64,000 bases of DNA from Flaccisagitta enflata. Taxonomy: Eukaryota; Chaetognatha; Sagittoidea; Aphragmophora. Shown piece by piece: positions 56,688 through 64,000 of the stretch. The stretch is from positions 41,912,001 through 41,976,000 of the forward strand of contig OZ231128.1 of NCBI GenBank assembly GCA_965153355.1. Direction: 5' to 3'. The position numbers and the translations under genes were made by a program. The notes under the pieces were generated by a model, which saw only the letters and a list, made by a program, of their open reading frames with translations, made no database searches and had not been told where the DNA came from. Every line of letters begins with the position of its first letter. The first letter of the stretch is position 1.

Positions 56688-59600
56688 CGACCACATCAGT
56701 GTAATGTCTTCCAACATCACCAACATGCAAACGAACAAAATCTCTCGTGCTCTAAACAAATAAATAAATAACCAAAACTATAACTGTGACAAATAAATTA
56801 AAGATAATTCGTTCCACATCGACCAATGAGTCTTGACGGCGGGAGCAAATTATGATCATTTCTCATGTGTCATTTGTCAGTTACCATTAATTGTCATTGT
56901 CATTTACGGTCATTTATTGCATTGTCATTTATTGTCTGTTGTCTCTTCGTGGTCAGATCAATCAAATAACATTAATTTAAAGTGGGGGGAAATTATGAAT
57001 AAAAATAAATAAACAAAATAAATAAATAAATAAAACTATGAATAGACGTCAAGTAAACAAGCGACCATTGTGGTAAATAAAAGAACAAATGAACATCCTA
57101 AGCGAATGTGTGAGTGAATGTGATATGCCATCGAGAGAATGTGAGGGATAGTTCATGACAAGATTTAACTTTGACCTCCTTAGCGCGCAAAGGAGAGTAA
57201 TTCAGTCTGTTATTTATGTTTTCCATTATGAACAATGGTCACAAATGCATGGAATTCACATTGACTAAATCAAACAATTTCTCAGAAAACCAATTTACCG
57301 GTCCAAAATGGATAAATAGATGAATAAAAAATCCGCAAAGACATCACATTTATGTCGATCTGATACACGAAGTACTTGCATCATTACATATTGCCACACG
57401 GTCACATCGTAACATTGCCTCATTGTCACTTTGCTACATTATTGTAACGGAATTTATCGAGTATTTGCAAATTAAACATTACTCCTACGTCTTTATCATA
57501 CTCAAACACACATAAATAATCTAACCGTTTATTCCGCTGGATGGCGGGGGCGCTGGCTTGACTCAAATCCTTCTATGTCAAACAACGAACTCTGTCCCTC
57601 ATAGCTAAATGTCCATCATTGATGGTCACTGTCAAAAAACAAATGCTCAATATTACGCATCAATTTCTATTGAATGTAAGAACGTTACTAACTAGGTCAT
57701 CCTTTCCAACATGCTTGACGGCGGGGGCGCGGCTTGACTAAAATCCTATGTCAAAAACTTGCTTTAAACCCCCGCATAACCAACATCCTCATAGATGTTT
57801 CCGGTTAGAAAACAAATGCTCAACAATGCGCTTCAATCTTCATGATGTTCTTATCCGGTCCAACATTCTCCACGGCGGGGGCGACAACCCTTGTGTCCAT
57901 CGACAGACAGCATAAATAGACATCACTCTCAAACGTCTACAAACTTGACATTTCACCAACACCAGTGATGGTTCAATGTTGGTCAACACGCCAACATTCG
58001 TTTGGCAAACAACTACACCACTGTTGCATAACCATGTTCACCACTTTTCTTACGGCGGGGGCAAGCAAGCGTCCATGCTGAAACATTTCACTATCTAGAT
58101 AAACAAAAGACAATAATGCGCCAGACACCCAACAAATTCTCACTTTTCTTACGGCGGGGACAATGTTGCACCCAAAATTCATTCTTTCCTCATCATTCAT
58201 ATAAGCTGTGTAGTAAAATACACTCCACCGTCCAGATTCTCACCTCTTGCAAGGTGGGGGCAATTGAAACTGCATAAAACATAAAACCCTACTACGTCAC
58301 TGCCTTTCCTCCATCGTCTCAAATCTAAGAAACAGTTAACATTCATACAATTCAAGCACCCGCAGCAAATTTAAGACAATAACGTTACTCAATCAAATTT
58401 AGTCATGGCTCACGTTGTCAATACAACAACATAAGGAAACAATTGGTTTACATTGATCAACACAACAAAACTGAATCAAGTTTGTTCATCGCTGTATTAA
58501 ATCAACTCAACAACAACAAAAAAAAAAAACAAAACAAAACAAAAACCAAATAAAAACAAAAAATACAAAACCAAACAAAAAATAAAAGCTCAAAACAACA
58601 AACGACAAAGAAACAAAGAATTTCAACAAGCAAGATGATTCAAGTGAATACATCGAGCAGCGATCCGTACAAACAAACAAGCGTACGCAGACCCAAAGGG
58701 TAATGACAAAACAATCTAACAGACAGGAAAAACAAAAATGCAAATTTATGATGCTCAGACCTGTGAACTAGACAAACACAAAAGGACCAACTTGATTAAA
58801 CAGGTTGTAAACAATCATCAGTCTAAATAGATTTAATGTATTATTCAAAAATGAAATATTAAATATTCAGCAATATTAATTCTAGAGGTTCGACAAGGTA
58901 ACTTGTTTAATGTTAGAACATTAAGACACTCAACATAGTAAAAACAAAATTAACAGTACAAATTTCTAGCGTAAAACATTAAAATAAACAGTATTGAACA
59001 AACAATTTGAATAAACAATCTTAAATAAAGAATGTCCATAAACAACTTCAATCAAGGATTATTAGGACCTGTACATTTCAGCCAAATTTCCTACCAAAAC
59101 AGTTTCCTTCATGTTTAAAAGGACTACGACAAGCATTACTGAGGTTCTTGTACATAACAAACTTGCTGAATAAACAGTTAACGAACACTATTGCTCCGCC
59201 CGGAACATATCAGATGAAAAAAAAAAGAAAAAAAAGAAAGAAAGATTTAAAATGTCTAGCAATGTTGATGTTAAAGTGAAACAATGTCAAGGTTAAGGTT
59301 AGATTGAAACAATGTTAAAGTTAAACAATGTTAATGTTGAAGGTCAAACAATGTGAGGCTTAATGTTTGAACATTAAAACCAACAACAACAAATAAAATC
59401 TTAAACAAAGGTAAAATAAACTAGGCAAATATCAAACAATACCTAATAACGTTGTTTAACGTTGTTTATTGTGGTTTAATGTTAAGACATGTATATGAAC
59501 AGTAAAAAAAAAAAAATTGTTAAATAACAATGCTAGAACATTAAAACCGTTTAAAAAAAAAACGTTAAATATACAGAAGAAATGGAAGATAAACAATATC

Positions 59601-60680
59601 AAAATGTTTAGAGATGAAAATGTCTAATGTTAATACATTAAAATACACAACATTAAGAAAGCGACTTTGATTACGAAATATCAAACAAACAGTGTTAAAC
59701 ACTGTTAACATTTAATGTTAAAACAAAATAAACATTCTTAAAAATGTTGAAAAACCAGATTAAAATAATATTAAGATAAAATCAACATCAAATAGATAAA
59801 TTGAATAAATAATGATAAACAAAATAAACAATGTTCAATAAACAATGTTGAAACAATAAGATGATGTTTAAAAACAATGTCAAAGCATTAATATTTAACA
59901 AACAAGGTTAAAGCATCAAGATAAAACAATGTCCAATAAACATTATTTAAGCATCAACATATAAAATGTTAAAATAAAAAAAAAAAAACTAAACAAATAA
60001 TATTTACAGAGCCTAATATTTAATATTAAGCAAATAAACAATGTGAATCAAAAACAATTTTAGTTGAACAAAATTAATTAAAGAATGTCAAAACAATAAA
60101 AAAAAAATGTTTTAATAAATCAGCAAAAAAACGATGTTAAAACGTTAGAAATGCAACGTTGAAATAAACAAGGTCAGATAAATAATGCTAAAATACAATG
60201 TTAAAACATTGATAGCATACTGTCAAATAAACAATGTGTAGATATGAACTATGTTAAATTAACAATGTTGGTAAACAATGTCAAAACATAAAATATAAAA
60301 TGTTTATAAATGCTAAAACATTAAAATACAATGTTAAATTAAACAATGTTAGAAAACCAATATTGAATGAACAATGTTGATGAAGAAATGTTTAAACATT
60401 TAAAAGACTATGTTGAATTAACAATATAAATAAACAATATACATTTATTTACATTAAGACAAAAGCTCAAGCAAGCTAGGGGTAAACCTTTCCCCTCAAA
60501 AAAAATCAATATAAGCTAAGTGATCAATCAGTACAAAAAAAAAACAAGATAAATAAAACAAAATAAAAGAACAAACAAACAATGGGCCAAGTTCATAACA
60601 GAAGGACGGAAACAGACCTTCCACTTCTTTGGAGGACTCCTGTTACCACGGGTTCCTTCTTAGAGGAAGGAAGGCGGGGG
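56688..60680 (+). other. 3' non-coding region of the Gag-only element
   Basis: 4 kb without a supported gene. Between 57540 and 58260 a G-rich motif around GGCGGGGGC recurs about every 100-180 bases (57543, 57719, 57873, 58053, 58152; weaker at 58254), some with similar flanks, forming degenerate tandem units. The same motif (AAGGCGGGGG) stands directly before the 3' LTR at 60671-60680, where the polypurine tract should be. From about 59250 to 60450 the sequence is a degenerate AACAATGTTAAA-type repeat. Confidence 0.7.
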
Positions 60681-61258
60681 TGTCAATAACATGAGCCCCC
60701 CAAGAAGCGAAGCGATGAAAGAGAATTGATGCGAGACTGATCGACCATCAAAACATGATGGTAGATCAGCCTCATATCCTATTTCTCTTTCATAGCGACA
60801 TTCCTTCTTCTTTCCACAAACAAGACCTTCAACAACATTATTTTCTCCGATAACTTGGATATCCCCAATAACTGCGAAAGAGTTCTTAGGTAATTATTAT
60901 TATTATTATTACTGATTGATCATTACTAACGGACGGGACGGGAGAAGTAGGAGGAGGAAGGGGAGAAGGAGGGGGAGAAGGAGGAGGAGGAGGAGGACGG
61001 GACGGCGACGATGGGGATACGGGACGACGACGAGGGGGATACGGGACGAAGAAGAGGAGGAAGAGGAGACGGCGGGGGCAGAGAAAGGGGCTGGGGCAGT
61101 TGGGTTCGGGCTCATTATTATTTGCGTATATCTCATCATTGTTTTATATTCTCTGTTCAGATTACACGTCCTTATATATCCATATATCTGGTCGAGTCTT
61201 TCTTCCTCTCTCGCTGGGGCTCTGTCCAGTTATCCGGACGCGTCATGACCATTTGACA
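60681..61258 (+). repeat. 3' LTR of the Gag-only element
   Basis: 578 bp copy of 49748-50326. Seen differences include catagcaacatt/catagcgacatt, a shorter GGA block and gcgtaatg/gcgtcatg. Confidence 0.9.
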
Positions 61259-61263
61259 ACACC

Positions 61264-61835
61264 GGTAAAATTGTATTTAGGTTCTTTTTTCAATTATCAC
61301 ACACAGTCCACAAGAGCTATATAAAAATGATAAGTATTAGTACAGATTCTTTTTTTTTTTTCAATTATTTGGACGAATTAATTTTCGCGTTGTCAAAAGA
61401 AACGTATAAATCAGAATTATTACGTATTCGGTCTCACAAATTCGAGATAGTTCCTCTTACCCGACTTCCATTACGATTATAGAGACAAGTGGATAATGAT
61501 TGAAATTTAACATTAACAAAAACCTTTCTCAATGTATAGACAGTTAAAGATAGTTGATTAGGTAAGTACAGTCTCTAACAATTCCTATATTCTATGCCCA
61601 TTGATCATCTTTTATATTTCTTAAAGAAGAACAAAATTTTCAAGATTTATTCAATTCAACGTATTCAGACTAAAAGTAAAGAAAACTAATCAACTTGTGG
61701 AACTGCACCAATATTATACTTCTTTATAGATAAAAACAACCGATACGACGTTTGAAATGAATCTCTCGAGAGGTTTACGTAATGTAATGTATTGCGTGCC
61801 ATTCAAAATCTGGCAAAGCAAACCTTATACAAATG
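61264..61835. other. Non-coding stretch
   Basis: AT-rich, no supported gene, no clear repeat. Confidence 0.35.
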
Positions 61836-62212
61836 CAGTGGCACCCCGCAATAACGGACCCGAGAGAAATGAAAGTCCGCCTGTGATAGATATTGATTAT
61901 TGAATGGTGGTGGTCTTGTGTTAATAACAAATTTTCTGTTGGCGATGATAGAGATCCATTTTTAGTCGTAGGTATGTAGGTTGCCAAGTTGGCCTAAGGT
62001 TGGTAACGCAAAATTTGAGAAAAAACGCGAAATCGACTCAAATGGTGACTTCTGAGCATAACTGCCCCTGCCCAGCCACATTCAGGTCCCCATCCTGTCC
62101 CATACTGCCCCTGCCTACCCGCCCCCGACTACTTATTGGCTGTGTATCCAGCTCTGCTTGAAAGAATTCAGCTACCTGGTCCCTTGATATTCTTAATTGC
62201 GGGGTTCAACTG
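61836..62212. mobile_element. Mariner-like MITE interrupted by a short-element fragment
   Basis: Ends CAGTGGCACCCCGCAATAAC and TTAATTGCGGGGTTCAACTG match the MITE at 34537. About 61958-62150 between them is a decayed reverse short-element copy (CATAACTGCCCCTGCCCAGC). Right flank is TA; left flank has mutated. Confidence 0.6.
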
Positions 62213-63404
62213 TAATGAATTTAAAATTCGAGAGAAGTGTTAATCTTATCAGTCATATTTTCACCTAATCGAAGACCGCGTCGTCTCAACACCATCGACA
62301 CGTTTTTCAAAATGCATCAGCAAATATCACAATTCCATGAATCAAGTATCATGCCTCCATTGAAAGATATATTTTGTCCCCTGTCAGCATTCAACGAATT
62401 CCATCTACACAGTTTTTTTTATTGGTTGATGTTTTTGATGTCTTAAAAACTTCAACAAATATATACCAGAAATGTCTCAAGTGAAATATCAATACTTTCA
62501 CTTTCTTGCAAAACCTACCATTGAAGTTCCCAAAAATAGACCCTGCATACTTCATGTGGCCAACCTGCATCATATCATGAAACCAGGGCCCATCACAGAC
62601 AGTTGATCGAAAGATAATGTCGTCATTTTGCCCTCCAATTAGCGCCCCTTTTGATTCATAATCATTTTCTTATCTTATGTCATTCTCAATAAACGCTTCT
62701 TTGAAAATCAGAAATGTAAGATTTTATGTATTAAAGTAGAATTTTTTCTTGGTTTTTATTCAAGTCTGAATAAAAGACACTGAAAAAGTACAATCTTTTC
62801 ACTTTTAAAGATTATTTGTTTCTGTATCTTCTTCCAAATCATTGTTCTGAGGAGCATAAACAGGGGGGGCGTTGATTGGAGGGGGGTGATGAATGGAAGA
62901 AAAAATCAGTAACTTTGTTACGGGTGTCACCCCCTGTGAAGGGCCCTGCATGAATCAACATCATAAATTCTAGTTTCCAAGATCTTTCCCAAAACGAAAG
63001 TAAACAAAGAGTTTCATACGATGTACCTAAATCCTCGATGAATTTAATAATGACATGAAAGAAAGGAAATGAAAGGAAAGGTAATTTACACAACTGGGTT
63101 GAATTGATAAATAACATGAAGTTGATTAAGTTTGATTATTGCCAGAGGCAGAGTAATAATTGTATATTTGTTGGCCGATGTGTTCAGTGTTCTATCGCCC
63201 CCTTTTTTTTGTTTAATAGTAAGCGTTTGCCGCTCATTTCGATATCTTTTTCGATATCTTTTTCGATATCTTTTTCGATATCTTTCTCGCCCTCTTTTCT
63301 CTGCTGGAGTGTGTTAGTATTCACATAAATCTCTCTTTCATTTCATGGAAGAATCTGTTTCTTTTTTGTCTATTTTGTGTTTTGTCTATTTCTTTTTTTT
63401 TCTT
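62213..63404. other. Non-coding stretch
   Basis: No supported exon. A 12-bp minisatellite (TTTTTCGATATC, four units) lies at about 63238-63286. Part may be the 3' untranslated region of the gene ending at 63405. Confidence 0.4.
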
Positions 63405-63489
63405 CTAAACGCCGACTTCAAAGGCCGAAGTGAAATTTGCTTCCTCGTCGTCGCCTTTGGTTGGCGTGCGCCGAATTGTAGGAGTCATA
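63405..63489 (-). CDS. Terminal exon of the same minus-strand gene
   Basis: After ATCTGCAG one base completes the Asn codon left by the previous exon, then MTPTIRRTPTKGDDEEANF and TSAFEVGV to a TAG stop at 63405-63407. 85 nt. The ending F-E-V-G-V with a terminal hydrophobic residue could be a PDZ-binding tail (inference). Correct phase and a clean end support it. Confidence 0.5.
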
Positions 63490-63734
63490 CTGCAGATAAA
63501 TCATAAAAAAAGAGACAAATTGACAAACGAATAATAATCATTAAAACAGAAAAAAGAAAATCGTGTTGCACTAATGTCAATAGACATGATGACGTATGTG
63601 AAATTGTCAGATGTAAATACAGAATAAAATGCTGAATTATTTGAAACGATCAATTTTATGAATTCTAAGAAGGAGCGTACTAGTCTTTTTTGACATATAT
63701 ACAAATAAATAAACACATGGGAACATGGTCACTT

Positions 63735-63738
<4 letters not shown>

Positions 63739-63807
<69 letters not shown>
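63739..63807. repeat. (CT)n microsatellite
   Basis: About 35 CT units, starting three to five bases inside the donor of the exon at 63812-63956 (minus strand GTGGGAGAGA). Confidence 0.95.
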
Positions 63808-63809
<2 letters not shown>

Positions 63810-63811
63810 AC

Positions 63812-63956
63812 TTGTGATTGAGAGTCATAGTGGTGGAGGTGGAGGGTGCGGCTGTGGAGGCAGCAGCATCTGGCGTTCTGTCGACTGTACGAGTTGTTGA
63901 TTGGGGCTCCTTGGCCGATATCTCCATCTTGAATGCCGCCAGCAAACTAACGCCGC
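63812..63956 (-). CDS. Penultimate exon of a minus-strand gene (cytoplasmic tail?)
   Basis: Enters in phase 1 after TGTTCCTCAG with GVSLLAAFKMEISAKEP, followed by a Ser/Thr/Ala/Pro-rich stretch (DAAASTAAPSTSTTM). It ends in phase 2 at AATCACAA/GTGGGA. A (GA)n microsatellite starts immediately inside the donor; reading through it would add a poly(Glu-Arg) tail, which is less likely than splicing. Phase fits the exon at 63489. This could be the C-terminal tail of a membrane protein; the family is not recognised. The rest of the gene is beyond the right edge. Confidence 0.5.
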
Positions 63957-64000
63957 CTGAGGAACAACAAAAGAACAATTTAGAGAGCCAACAAATGAAA

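Larger units (their letters stand above)
49748..61258 (+). mobile_element. 11.5-kb Gag-only BEL/Pao-like LTR element
   Basis: Direct repeats 49748-50326 and 60681-61258 start TGTCAATAAC and end CATTTGACA. They are flanked by a perfect 5-bp target duplication ACACC (49743-49747 and 61259-61263), so this is a complete inserted LTR element. The LTRs differ by few substitutions plus a short GGA-repeat indel, so insertion is recent. The only long coding frame is a Gag-like protein at 53826-56687; no protease, reverse transcriptase, RNase H, integrase or zinc knuckle is found. Leader (3.5 kb) and 3' region (4 kb) are non-coding and AT-rich. By size it resembles a large retrotransposon derivative (LARD), but LARDs usually lack genes, whereas this keeps a long intact gag. 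Confidence 0.88.

Noticed and set aside
63733-63811. Poly(Glu-Arg) C-terminal extension of the exon at 63812
   Set aside because: Splicing at GTGGGA gives a phase-matched link to a clean terminal exon, which is more plausible.

Overview
The window is metazoan nuclear DNA. It has spliced genes with GT-AG introns, EGF-repeat and seven-pass membrane proteins, BEL/Pao retrotransposons, TTAGGG-like telomeric motifs, and a very high load of microsatellites and short palindromic transposons. The repeat style (tandem-repeat-cored 'pearl'/HINE-like short elements, foldbacks, BEL/Pao) suggests a marine invertebrate. I cannot name the species. No rRNA, canonical tRNA or CRISPR array was found. Most long open frames in the region are translations of microsatellites and are left out.

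Genes. (1) A minus-strand gene for a secreted or extracellular multi-EGF protein runs from 47628 down to at least 1366 and leaves the window on the left. Seven exons (47628-47452, 47142-46959, 43566-43484, 43306-43235, 41680-41555, 41035-40770, 1496-1366) join with matching phases and give a signal peptide, five complete six-cysteine EGF modules and half of a sixth. The fifth module is split by an inferred intron of about 39.3 kb. (2) Inside that intron, on the opposite strand, lie two paralogous seven-transmembrane receptor-like genes (about 10238-13175 and 33397-39001) with the same exon plan, including a 59-nt exon of identical length and phase. The second copy carries a one-base frameshift. 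(3) Scattered plus-strand exon candidates between 13.9 and 19.7 kb may belong to a coiled-coil protein. (4) Two 3'-terminal exons of another minus-strand gene lie at 63956-63405; the rest of that gene is off the right edge.

Mobile DNA. A BEL/Pao retrotransposon (23486-32047; 410/409-bp LTRs, target duplication ATAAC) has gag and pol frames but a broken protease junction. It sits inside an older short interspersed element. A second LTR element (49748-61258; 579/578-bp LTRs, target duplication ACACC) is 11.5 kb long yet encodes only one large BEL/Pao-type Gag, with no zinc knuckles, protease, reverse transcriptase or integrase. This is the most unusual object in the window. A short interspersed family with a GACC/GACG array core and a palindromic GTCGCG end occurs about 20 times. 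Many hairpin MITEs/foldbacks are present: 82-388, 8452-8964, 14816-15384, 15384-15779, 16772-19011, 22654-23244, 34537-34712, 36845-38052, 43733-43948, 49107-49416 and 61836-62212.

Layout: 0-4 kb EGF exon 7 plus repeats; 4-10 kb repeats and microsatellites; 10.2-13.2 kb receptor 1; 13.9-19.7 kb possible coiled-coil exons, telomere-like foldback and long inverted repeat; 20-23.5 kb repeats; 23.5-32 kb BEL/Pao; 32-36 kb short elements, minisatellites and receptor 2 exon 1; 36.3-39 kb receptor 2; 40.8-47.6 kb EGF exons 6 to 1 among (GAT)n arrays; 49.7-61.3 kb Gag-only LTR element; 61.3-64 kb repeats and the 3' end of the last gene.
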